Assembly (NCBI GenBank): GCA_964017185.1
Contig: OZ024870.1
Coordinates: 35,604,139 to 35,668,138, forward strand
DNA: 64,000 nucleotides
Direction of reading: 5' to 3'
Source of the DNA: Rugalucina vietnamica
Taxonomy: Eukaryota > Mollusca > Bivalvia > Lucinida > Lucinidae
The position numbers and the translations under genes were made by a program. Position 1 is the first letter of the stretch; every line of letters begins with the position of its first letter. A model generated the notes under the pieces. That model did not search any database. It saw only the letters and a program-made list of their open reading frames with translations, and had not been told where the DNA came from. Of this stretch, positions 50,101 through 57,757 are shown one piece after another.

Positions 50101-53100
50101 CCCTGGGCAGGGCCCGTATGGACCCCAGGGGCACGGTTGGCAGGATTTATAAAGAGGACCACTATACATTGCTACACACAAAATATGAAAGCTTTGGGTC
50201 TTGTGGTTTCGGAGAAGAAGATTTTTTAAAGTTTTTCCCATGACGCCCCCAGGGCTGGGCCCGTATGGACCCCAGGGGCATGGTTGGCAGGATTTATAAA
50301 GAGGACCACTATACATTGCTACACACAAAATATGAAAGCTCTGGGCCTTGTGGTTTCGGAGAAGAAGATTTTTTTATGTTTTACCCATGACCCCCCCGGG
50401 GCAGGGCCCGTATGGACCCCAGGGGCACGGTTGGCAGGATTTATAAAGCGGACAACTATACATTGCTACACACAAAATATGAAAGCTCTGGGCCCGTATG
50501 GACCCCAGGGGCAGGTATGGCAGGATTAATGAAGAGGACCACTATACATTGCTACACACAAAATATGAAAGCTTTGGGTCTTGTGGTTTCGGAGAAGAAG
50601 ATTTTTTAAAGTTTTTCCCATGAGGCCCCCAGGGCTGGGCCCGTATGGACCCCAGGGGCATGGTTGGCAGGATTTATAAAGAGGACCACTATACATTGCT
50701 ACACACAAAATATGAAAGCTCTGGGCCTTGTGGTTTCGGAGAAGAAGATTTTTTTATGTTTTACCCATGACCCCCCCCCCGGGGCAGGGCCCGTATGGAC
50801 CCCAGGGGCACGGTTGGCAGGATTTATAAAGCGGACCACTATACATTGCTACACACAAAATATGAAAGCTCTGGGCCTTGTGGTTTCGGAGAAGAAGATT
50901 TTCTATGTTTTTCCAATTGTAAGTCTATGGGAGCTAATGACCCCCGGGGTGGAGTCATTTTTGACCCCAGGGGCACGATTGGCAGGATTTATAAAGAGGA
51001 CCACTATACATTGCTACACACAAAATATGAATGCTTTGGGTCTTGTGGTTTCGGAGAAGAAGATTTTTTATGTTTTTCCCATGACACGCCCGGGGTGGGG
51101 CCGTATGGACCCCAGGGGCACGGTTGGCAGGATTTATAAAGAGGACCACTATACATTGCTACTGACAAAATATGAAAGCTCTGGGCCTTGTGGTTTCGGA
51201 GAAGAAGATTTTTTATGTTTTTCCCATTGTAAGTCTACGGGAGCTAATGACCCCCGGGGCGGGGCCATTTTTGACCCCAGGGGCATGATTGGCAGGATTT
51301 ATATAGAGGACCACTAGACATTGCTACATACAAAATATGAAAGCTCTGGGCCTTGTGGTTTCAGAGAAGAAGATTTTTTTATATTTTCCCTATGACGCCC
51401 CTGGGGCAGGGCCCGTATGGACCCCAGGGGCAGGTATGGCAGGATTAATGAAGAGGACCACTAGACATTGCTACACACAAAATATGAAAGCTCTTGGCCT
51501 TGTGGTTTCAGAGAAGAAGATTTTTATGTTTTTCCCATTGTAAGTCTATGGGAGCTATCCGTTGCCATGGAAACCAGAGTTCTGATCCGACCTGGCCCAA
51601 AACCTATTGCAACCTTTCCCCCTCCTCAATGATGCTTTAGATAAAATTTGGTCACGATTGGCCTTGTTGTCTTAGAGATATTCAAGTTTGAAAATGTGGA
51701 CGGACGGACGGACGCCGGCTCGACAACTATACTATAAGCTCACCTTGTGAGCCTTCGGCTCAGGTGAGCTAAAAAACCCTCGACTGTACTGTATATATGT
51801 TTACTGATAGGGGAATAGAGTGAAGCATGAGTGTTAGTCTACAGAGACTCACTTGCCTCCAGCAACAGGGACAACATTTGAGTCGCAAGAAAACCGGCTT
51901 CAGCGTTTCCGACCAGGTCCGACTGAAACCTGCCTGCACAGTCAAAGAAACAAGCTTGAAATTCCGGATTTCAGAAGAAGATGGACTACAGAAAACAAAA
52001 GCGCTGATCAGCTGTGCAGTTACTGCCTTTTTTCTTTGTTTTCACATAGGCCAAAATCCTGTTCTCATGACGAGGCTCATTTATGCATTATTTGAGCAGA
52101 TCTAGAACAAATTTCAACAAATACAGGATATGGCTATATGACTGGTATTCCTAGCTGATGCAATACAGGAATTGATATATCTCTGTAGCAGAAACAAAGG
52201 TGCTGGTCAGCTGTGCAGTTACTGAGAAGCTGATCAGTGCCTCTATTGAGATTGTAAATTTGCCATGCTTTAAAATCTTCACTACTGATCGGTTGTACTC
52301 ACATATTTTGTTCCTCTAACTCATTGCCTATTTGATGACTCATATTCTTCAGCACTCCTACACTGGTGCCTATCTTGTCAAGATGGTCATCTTGGTCTTT
52401 TATAATCAGCTACAAACAAAATATGATGAGAATTGGGTATTTGAAAAGTGGACAAGATATGAGAATCCAGACACTTGAGTAGTCTAACTTGAGTACACTG
52501 TATTACTATTCTAACAAGAAAAGGAAGAGTCTTAAATAGGACACAGACTGTTTTTCTTCTACAACTTGACTGATACAAAGTTCACTGCTCATATTAATGT
52601 GTGTGTTTCTTTTCAGTTGGGACATTTGTGAGAGGTGATTACATAAAATGAAAAATATCTCATCTGAACTTGAACCTCAAGCTGTCTGTGGCTGTGAATG
52701 AGCAATAGCTGGTCAGGACTGAAATTCAACACTTCAAAGAATATAATATGATGTTTGAAAAATGTCTAAACTTCTTGATATAGGATTATGTAATCATTTG
52801 TAAGGGATACCTTTTGATGTTGTGATGTATCATCTATAAAACTTTGGTGGGATCTTTCCATCTCTGTGTCTAGACGAGTATATTTGTCATACTTGTTGGG
52901 ACTAGAGGAGTTCAGAAGGGACTGAAAGAAAGCAATGGTGGCAGCACATTTGCGCACATTTTTGAAAGAATGTGGTTCATTTGCGCACACAATTTTCCCA
53001 GGTAAACGTTTTCATTTGCGCACACAATTTCCCAAGGAAAATGTTACATTTGCGCACATCAAATTTTCTCCGGTTAATGGTATGTTTGCGCTCGCGGGTC

Positions 53101-56100
53101 TGTATAGTCAAGCCAAATGGAACGTTTTAAAACAAATCCTGGAAAACTAGGAATTTTATATGAAGTTTTTAGATTCAGAAAAGAAACAGACTATAAGGCG
53201 GTACACTTGTGGTGATATAAAGAAAATTTGCAAACCCAGCTAAATGATACAATGAATCTTTGAAGGAGATTCGAACCTGACCACATGGAAGAAGAGTCCA
53301 GGGCTGCGACCACTGAAACTCTTCACAGGCCGGTGAACAGGGGTAACAGTGATGATACTTTATTTGTAGTACCTTGATTTAATAAACTACCAGCAGCTGG
53401 CCAAGGAAGAGGCGTAAAAACATGTGCGCAAATGTAACAGTAAAACTGTGCGCAAATGATATACATTTCTGTGCGCAAATGAAAACTGTGCGCAAACGAA
53501 ACTTTTGAAAAATGTGCGCAAATGTAATAGCACCAAAGCAATTTATATATGCCTTCGCATGAGAAAACCAACAATTTGGGTGTCTGACCAGGTCTGACAC
53601 AAACTGGCCTGTACAGCCACAGAAGCAGACTAGAAGCTTGAAATTACGGATTTATGAAGAAGAGGGCTTGTACTATCCGTGTAGCGAAAAACAAGACTAA
53701 TCAGCTGTGCACTTAAAGCACAGCTGATCTGCGACTTTGTTTTTGCCTATGTATGTTGTTGGTTTCCTAATGTGAAAGCTCATATGTAAAGCTAAGCAAC
53801 TGAATGACCAGTGTTCAAACAATACATGACTACATGTTGCCTCATCAATTAAAATGGGATGTTCTGCATTTAAATATTATATGTTTTCTTCAAAAATGAA
53901 AAGAGAAACACACTCCAAAACATGAATTTCTTACTACCTTCTTTGGCTACAAAAGCTTTCTAATAGAGAAACTATATCATTCAACTGGTTACATAATAAG
54001 GTGCCTCCATAGTCAGCAATAAACCGAGAAACAGATCTGAAGGTATATATCCATGTTCCTGGCTTCAAACTCCACTAAGCACATTCAGAAACTCACCTGT
54101 CTTACATTAGATTCTTCTTTAGCTATAGATGGTGGGCTGGTCATATGTGACTTCAAACTCCACAGAGCACATACAGAAACTCACCTGTCTTACATTAGAT
54201 TCTTCTTTAGCTATAGAAGGTGGGCTGGTCATGTGTGACTTCAAACTCCACAGAGCACATACAGAAACTCACCTGTCTTACATTAGATTCTTCTTTAGCT
54301 ATAGGCGGTGGGCTGGTCATGTGTGACTTCAAACTCCACAGAGCACATACAGAAACTCACCTGTCTTACATTAGATTCTTCTTTAGCTATAGATGGTGGG
54401 CTGGTCAAACTCCACAGAGCACATACAGAAACTCACCTGTCTTACATTAGATTCTTCTTTAGCTATAGATGGTGGGCTGGTCAAACTCCACAGAGCACAT
54501 ACAGAAACTCACCTGTCTTACATTAGATTCTTCTTTAGCTATAGATGGTGGGCTGGTCAAACTCCACAGAGCACATATAGAAACTCACCTGTCTTACATT
54601 AGATTCTTCTTTAGCTATAGATGGTGGGCTGGTCAAACTCCACAGAGCACATACAGAAACTCACCTCTTACATTAGATTCTTCTTTAGCTATAGACGATG
54701 GGCTGGTCATGTGTGACTTCAAACTCCACAGAGCACATACAGAAACTCACCTGTCTTACATTAGATTCTTCTTTAGCTATAGACGGTGGGCTGGTCATAT
54801 GTGACTTCAAACTCCACAGAGCACATACAGAAACTCACGTCTTACATTAGATTCTTCTTTAGCTATAACGGTGGGCTGGTCATGTGTGACTTCAAACTCC
54901 ACAGAGCACATACAGAAACTCACGTCTTACATTAGATTCTTCTTTAGCTATAGACGATGGGCTGGTCATGTGTGACTTCAAACTCCACTAAGCACATACA
55001 GAAACTCACCTGTCTTACATTAGATTCTTCTTTAGCTATAGACAGTGGGCTGGTCATGTGTGACTTCAAACTCCACAGAGCACATACAGAAACTTACCTG
55101 TCTTACATAAGATTCTTCTTTAGCTATAGACGGTGGGCTGGTCATGTGTGACTTCAAACTCAACAGAGCACATACAGAAACTCACCTGTCTTACATTAGA
55201 TTCTTCTTTAGCTATAGAAGGTGGGCTGGTCATGTGTGACTTCAAACTCCACAGAGCACATACAGAAACTCACCTGTCTTACATTAGATTCTTCTTTAGC
55301 TATAGACGATGGGCTGGTCAAACTCCACAGAGCACATACAGAAACTCACCTGTCTTACATTAGATTCTTCTTTAGCTATAGACGATGGGCTGGTCAAACT
55401 CCAAAGAGCACATACAGAAACTCACCTGTCTTACATTAGATTCTTCTTTAGCTATATACAGTGGGCTGGTCATGTGTGACTTCAAACTCCACAGAGCACA
55501 TACAGAAACTCACCTGTCTTACATTAGATTCTTCTTTAGCTACAGACGGTGGGCTGGTCATGTGTGACTTCAAACTCCACAGAGCACATACAGAAACTTA
55601 CCTGTCTTACATTAGATTCTTCTTTAGCTATAGACGATGGGCTGGTCAAACTCCACAGAGCACATACAGAAACTCACCTGTCTTACATTAGATTCTTCTT
55701 TAGCTATAGATGGTGGGCTGGTCAAACTCCACAGAGCACATACAGAAACTCACCTGTCTTACATTAGATTCTTCTTTAGCTATATACAGTGGGCTGGTCA
55801 TATGTGACTTCAAACTCAACAGAGCACATACAGAAACTTACCTGTCTTACATTAGATTCTTCTTTAGCTATAGACGGTGGGCTGGTCATATGTGACTTCA
55901 TATCCTGAATATAGAATACAGATAGGTGAAAATGAAGAAAACAGATGTATAAAGCCTAAAGGTGGCAAGAAATCAAGAAAATCAACATGGTTTCCCAACA
56001 GGTCCGACACAAACCGAGCTGTACAAGCACAGAAGATGGCTAGAGGCTGGAAATTTTGGATTTAGAAAGAAGAGGAATTGCACTATCTATTAGCGAAAAC

Positions 56101-57757
56101 TGATCCACCCCTTTTGTTTTCACACATGCAAAATGTTGTGTTTTCTCATGATGAGGCTCATATATACATGTAGTTTTCTAGCTCTAAGATATTTAAATAT
56201 TAAAACTTTGCTAAGTCAAGCATATCGTATGCCACTAAGTTTCTCCATATCTTTGCATCTTAAAACTGGAAAGAGACTATTTTCAGACTAAATAAACAGG
56301 GATAATTTTGGAAGGGGCCCTGTGCTATAAGGCCCATAAAGTTTCAAAAAGGCCCCTTCTATAGAAAGGTGTGGGCCCTTTTCACAATGTAACTGTAAAG
56401 GGAGTTGTTATCTTGGCCCAAAAATTCCAATGAAATTTCTCAAAAAGGCATGTCATGTTTGCTCAACAGTTTTATCCCTGAATAAAGAGTTAGACAGACA
56501 CTTTGCATCCCATGATAGGCAACACATTATGACAAGATGTCTTGCTAATTAATCATAAACTTACCCTTACTGCAACTTTTGTTCTCTCTATAAAACTTCT
56601 TCTATCTTGAAGTTCTGAAATGTCTATCTTGAACTTTTTGGGATTTCTTTCTACAATACTTGGAATCAGTTAAAGAAACAAGTCATCATGGAATATACAT
56701 GTAGTATGTAAAAGGACGTCTCTGATAATTTACAACAAAAATGTCATATTTAGTGAACTATTTCAGCTTATTAACACTTATCATCTGGCATTTGAAAGCT
56801 ACAGGATACAACTTGAATTTTTAGAGGCATTCCAAAAGCTAAGCTCGTTCCACTTGTTGGTCTTGCATTGATCCCAAGTGAGCATTGATCCCAAGTGAGC
56901 ACAATAAGTCTCGGTCTTGCATAAAAGTGTGGGCATTTATGCACCAGTCATTTGTAACCACTGCCTACCTACGGAGAAGGGTGGGGAGTGCAGGGCACTG
57001 TCCTCTGACTCCTCTCAGTGCAGGGAAAATGACAGGGTTTTGACATTAGGATCCTTACCACAGAGAGATTTTCTTAATCTATTGCGAAGGGCGGGGCAAA
57101 GAGCAAAGTTCCGACCCCTAGTTTGCCCCCCAGGGGGGGGGGAAGGGGGGGGGAGGGGGGGAGGGGGGGCATTAATAATAAAACAGGGTCAACCAGATAA
57201 GAATGTATAAAATGGAATGCTGCCTGATGCTATTTCGCTATCATTCTTAAGTTTTTCTATCATTAATTACAAGGCTGAAGTTATGCAATTCCATTGTAAA
57301 ATTGACAAATCTATAATTGAAAGGCAGCAGCTGAAATGGTCAACTCTATTTGAGCCGTGTCATGAGAAAAGCAACAATTTGGTTTCCAATTAGGTCTAAC
57401 ACAAACCAAACTGTACAAGCAAAAAAAAAGATGGCTAAATTTTGGATATAGAAATTAGAGAATTTATGTACTATCTGTGTAGCAAAAACAAAGGGGCTGA
57501 TAACCTTCTGTGCCTTTCTTTTCACATATGCAGAATGCTGGTTTTCTCATGATGCTGCACATTTATTTGATTCACAATGAAGGATATCAACTGTTTCTTC
57601 CAGGTCTTCAAGATCCCATTCTATACTGCGTAGACTGTTCCTCAGCTCGTTCGTTGTCCAGTCATACTCTTCCTTCGATACTGAACCAGGCTGCTCAGCT
57701 AGCTCGCACCATCGGGAATACAGGTTTCTGGCTGTTTGAAGGGCCTTCTGGACTTCA
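35079..57757 (-). CDS. stx6: syntaxin-6 (Qc-SNARE), exons 2 to 8
   Basis: Syntaxin-6 is a tail-anchored Qc-SNARE of the trans-Golgi network and endosomes that pairs with partner SNAREs to fuse vesicles. Seven exons are visible (57757-57588, 56658-56565, 55904-55842, 52921-52811, 52409-52303, 39289-39195, 35155-35079), about 239 residues against about 255 in human. Exon 2 holds the N-terminal helical domain ([20 protein letters not shown]); exons 6 and 7 the SNARE helix with the zero-layer Gln in NELEEQN and [15 protein letters not shown]; exon 8 the transmembrane anchor. All junctions keep frame except the exon 2/3 one, which looks U12-type. Exon 1 (about 11 codons, MS.EDPFFVVKG in relatives) was not found. 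Introns are 929, 660, 2920, 401, 13013 and 4039 bp. No break is visible, so the gene is probably functional. Confidence 0.97.
35279..36475 (+). mobile_element. pearl/HINE-like element with damaged right end
   Basis: Left end GACGACCAATGGTCCTGAT; two to three core units; right end reduced to AGCATGGGTATAGTATAAGG without the hairpin. A foldback MITE is inserted near its left end. Confidence 0.65.
35337..35582. mobile_element. foldback MITE (CTGGGCCCAGTTGTTCAAA type)
   Basis: The ends CTGGGCCCAGTTGTTCAAA and TTTGAACAACTGGGTCC are inverted, with TAACGA repeats inside. The centre is a perfect palindrome of about 98 bp, arms ACAAATACACTGTTATTTTT and so on, meeting at CTTTGCAGTGCAAAG. Confidence 0.85.
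36551..38077 (+). mobile_element. pearl/HINE-like element with three core units, in syntaxin-6 intron 7
   Basis: Left end GAGGACCAATGGTCCTGT and GCTCACCTGAGACC; right end GACGGACGACGACGGACGG, CTCACCTGTGAGCC-TTCG-GGCTCAGGTGAGCT. Complete and antisense to the gene. Confidence 0.8.
38078..38454. other. intron DNA without recognised feature
   Basis: AT-rich DNA in syntaxin-6 intron 7. Nothing recognisable was seen. Confidence 0.3.
38455..38632 (+). mobile_element. small MITE with hairpin, copy 1
   Basis: Hairpin AACAGAATAGCCCCAGATGG / CAACTGGGGCTATTCTGTTT followed by GCCTATGTCCCACTAAAAGG. The same block occurs at 40098-40277. Confidence 0.6.
38668..38797. repeat. long near-perfect hairpin
   Basis: Arms of about 45-60 bp: AAAATCCCAACCCGAGGGTC, CACCCGTTCCAGTGGGAAAC, then a 12-nt loop AAGGCTCGCCGA, then the reverse complement. 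Outer ends CATGGGTG / CACCCATG. A foldback insertion. Confidence 0.75.
39195..39289 (-). CDS. stx6: syntaxin-6 exon 7 (second part of SNARE motif)
   Basis: Acceptor TTTCTTTCAG|AATG, donor AAATG|GTAACC. It codes [20 protein letters not shown] then [11 protein letters not shown]. Confidence 0.96.
39565..39807. mobile_element. MITE with 34-bp imperfect inverted ends
   Basis: Left AAAACTGAATGAAAATGCAC, GGGTAAAGTGCAC; right is the reverse of AAAACTGAATGAAATTTCAT, GGGCTAAAGTGCAC. 243 bp, no coding capacity. Confidence 0.65.
40098..40277 (+). mobile_element. small MITE with hairpin, copy 2
   Basis: As at 38455: AATAGAATAGCATCAGATGG / CATCTGGGGCTATTCTATTT, GCCTATGTCCCATAAAAAGG. Confidence 0.6.
40560..40652 (-). 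mobile_element. TGAGCC-type MITE, right-end fragment
   Basis: GAAGAGGAATTGCAGGTACT, a decayed hairpin, CCCATTGTTGGTTTTC and GAAGGCTCA. Confidence 0.5.
40653..41871. other. intron DNA without recognised feature
   Basis: AT-rich DNA in syntaxin-6 intron 6. No gene or clear repeat was seen. Confidence 0.3.
41925..44550 (+). mobile_element. 2.6-kb element with 0.6-kb inverted ends and a reverse-transcriptase fragment inside
   Basis: The outer ends CAGGTGCATTCAGTTATTAA and its reverse lie between TATA copies (41921-41924 and 44551-44554); the uninterrupted family-P sequence has one TATA here. Inverted arms run about 41925-42527 and 43949-44550. The middle (about 42690-43420) codes a decayed reverse-transcriptase tail, [20 protein letters not shown] and [28 protein letters not shown], of the type found in Penelope-like or related elements of aquatic invertebrates. 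Whether the RT belongs to the inverted-arm element or was inserted into it is not clear. Confidence 0.7.
44667..46013 (+). mobile_element. pearl/HINE-like element inside family-P copy 5
   Basis: Left end GAGGACCAATGGTCCTAT; right end with GGACGATGGACGGACAGACG and a shortened hairpin AGCTCACCTCAGGTGAGCT. Three core units. Confidence 0.75.
46096..46617. other. intron DNA without recognised feature
   Basis: AT-rich DNA. Nothing was seen. Confidence 0.3.
46618..46921 (+). mobile_element. foldback MITE, family P, copy 6
   Basis: CATCAGGAAAACATGTCCGTG at left, GGGCAAGTTTTCGTAATG at right. Core ACATTGTGGGTACTAGTTAG, then AACCACCTCGGAGAGGTGGTT, then GTACCCACAATGTATG. The loop contains an extra AACCACCTCGGCAAGGTG copy. 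Confidence 0.8.
46922..48006. other. intron DNA with a fragment of the sushi-locus spacer
   Basis: At about 47085-47215 lies a diverged copy of the spacer found between repeat arrays and sushi exons at 21100-21230 and 27740-27880 (AAAGTCTGGCGTTCATTGCC, TTCATTACCCGAAATTG, TACTGCTTCCAAA). The rest shows nothing recognisable. Confidence 0.45.
48007..48243 (-). mobile_element. TGAGCC-type MITE, copy in intron 6
   Basis: TGAGCCTGTGCATGACAAAA at left and CACGCACAGGCTCA at right, between CA dinucleotides. A perfect hairpin GATCAGCTTCGCGG-TTA-CCGCGAAGCTGATC lies near the right end, so its orientation is opposite to the copies at 28.9-34.9 kb. Confidence 0.8.
48485..48677. mobile_element. TA-flanked MITE (Tc1/pogo-like ends)
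   Basis: Ends CACCTGGACCTCTTTATGAC and reverse CACCTCAACCTCTTTATAAC, flanked by TA. 189 bp between the TAs. Internal CACGG and TTATAACACGGAC repeats. Confidence 0.75.
48678..49242. other. intron DNA without recognised feature
   Basis: AT-rich DNA with a short hairpin GCCCCCTCTGAGGGGGC at about 49222. Nothing else was seen. Confidence 0.3.
49243..51775 (+). mobile_element. pearl/HINE-like element with a 147-bp tandem core, in syntaxin-6 intron 6
   Basis: Left end CAACGATCGCTCACCTGAG (the palindrome has become GTAGCCCAAGGGCAACG); right end GGACGGACGGACGCCGGCTC, GTGAGCC-TTCG-GGCTCAGGTGAGCT. The core is about 13 units spaced mostly 147 bp (TTGGCAGGATTTATAAAG at 49986, 50139, 50286, 50433, 50666, 50816 and so on). 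The many open frames on both strands are a product of the repeat, whose 147-bp period is a multiple of three. Confidence 0.8.
51879..52079 (-). mobile_element. TGAGCC-type MITE, decayed
   Basis: TGAGTCGCAAGAAAACCGGC at left and CATGACGAGGCTCA at right. The hairpin is largely lost. Confidence 0.65.
52303..52409 (-). CDS. stx6: syntaxin-6 exon 6 (first part of SNARE motif)
   Basis: Acceptor TTTGTAG|CTG, donor AATAT|GTGAGT. It codes [35 protein letters not shown], with the zero-layer Gln. Confidence 0.95.
52811..52921 (-). CDS. stx6: syntaxin-6 exon 5
   Basis: Acceptor TTTCTTTCAG|TCC, donor CAAAAG|GTATCC. 37 codons with [20 protein letters not shown], the stretch just before the SNARE helix. 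A foldback element lies 24 bp upstream of its acceptor. Confidence 0.94.
52946..53525. mobile_element. 580-bp element with arrays of CATTTGCGCACA at both ends
   Basis: Inverted ends of about 20 bp, ACATTTGCGCACATTTTT(G/C)AAA. The motif CATTTGCGCACA occurs four times in the first 110 bp and, reversed, five times in the last 110 bp. It has no transposase. Multiple subterminal motif copies are typical of transposase-binding sites in hAT-like and related DNA elements. It lies 24 bp upstream of syntaxin-6 exon 5. Confidence 0.75.
53263..53333 (-). ncRNA. tRNA-like SINE head or tRNA relic
   Basis: On the minus strand GAGTTTCAGTGGTCGCAGCC resembles an A-box region and CAGGTTCGAATCTCC contains a perfect B box, about 40 nt apart. 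It lies inside the 52946-53525 element. No cloverleaf was established. Confidence 0.4.
53550..53782 (-). mobile_element. TGAGCC-type MITE in intron 4
   Basis: GCATGAGAAAACCAACAATT at left, TAATGTGAAAGCTCA at right. Hairpin AATCAGCTGTGCAC-TTA-AAGCACAGCTGATC near the right end. Confidence 0.75.
54062..55904 (-). repeat. 88/76-bp minisatellite made of syntaxin-6 exon 4 plus its 5' splice site
   Basis: 22 copies of a unit that, on the minus strand, runs through exon-4 coding sequence ([11 protein letters not shown]), the donor ACAG|GTGAGT, and about 30 bp of intron (TTTCTGTATGTGCTCTGTGG). Spacing between copies is 88 bp, or 76 bp in eight intervals where 12 bp (AAGTCACACATG, minus strand) are missing; three further intervals are 85-86 bp. 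19 of the 22 copies keep ACAG|GTRAGT. Only the copy at 55842-55904 has the complete exon start and acceptor. Confidence 0.93.
55842..55904 (-). CDS. stx6: syntaxin-6 exon 4, source of the 22-copy array
   Basis: Acceptor CTATATTCAG|GATATG, donor AGACAG|GTAAGTTT. 63 bp, 21 codons, phase 0 at both ends, reading [10 protein letters not shown] then [11 protein letters not shown]. It aligns with the DMKDQMS...AERKNRQ linker of human syntaxin-6. It is the only copy with the complete 5' end and acceptor; 21 partial copies follow in the transcribed direction. Confidence 0.93.
55985..56160 (-). mobile_element. TGAGCC-type MITE, left end lost, in intron 3
   Basis: Body TCCGACACAAACCGAGCTGT, AAGAGGAATTGCACTATCT, right end TTCTCATGATGAGGCTCA. 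The hairpin is reduced. Confidence 0.6.
56161..56564. other. syntaxin-6 intron 3 DNA
   Basis: Nothing recognisable besides plain intron sequence. Confidence 0.3.
56565..56658 (-). CDS. stx6: syntaxin-6 exon 3
   Basis: Codes [17 protein letters not shown] then [14 protein letters not shown] and ends AGG|GTAAGTTT. The 5' edge is uncertain by one or two bases: the sequence reads TTCTTTAACTGATTCCAAG|T, and a U12-type branch-like motif TTCTTTAAC lies 10-12 nt before the exon. Confidence 0.92.
56659..57350. other. syntaxin-6 intron 2 DNA with a MITE-end fragment
   Basis: At about 56934-56975 lies TTATGCACCAGTCATTTGTAACCACTGCC-like sequence matching the left end of the MITE at 61773. G-rich runs lie at about 57130-57170. 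Confidence 0.45.
57351..57562 (-). mobile_element. TGAGCC-type MITE, decayed, next to exon 2
   Basis: TGAGCCGTGTCATGAGAAAA at left and GGTTTTCTCATGATG at right; the hairpin is lost. It ends about 25 bp from the exon 2 5' splice site. Confidence 0.65.
57588..57757 (-). CDS. stx6: syntaxin-6 exon 2 (N-terminal helical domain)
   Basis: Acceptor ATATTTCAG|TGAAGTCC. 170 bp coding [17 protein letters not shown] onward to DLEDLEETV. It starts in phase 2, matching the usual GG|T glycine codon of the exon 1/2 junction in relatives. The end reads ACAGTTG|ATATCCTTC; no GT donor nearby keeps frame. Confidence 0.93.

Noticed and set aside
49448-51543. Many overlapping open frames on both strands, up to 217 codons
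   Set aside because: They follow the 147-bp period of the HINE core, which is a multiple of three, and the frame content is the same repeat read again and again. No domain is present.
54053-55895. Series of plus-strand open frames ([16 protein letters not shown] type)
   Set aside because: They are the antisense of the syntaxin-6 exon-4 array; the 88/76-bp period shifts frame each unit.
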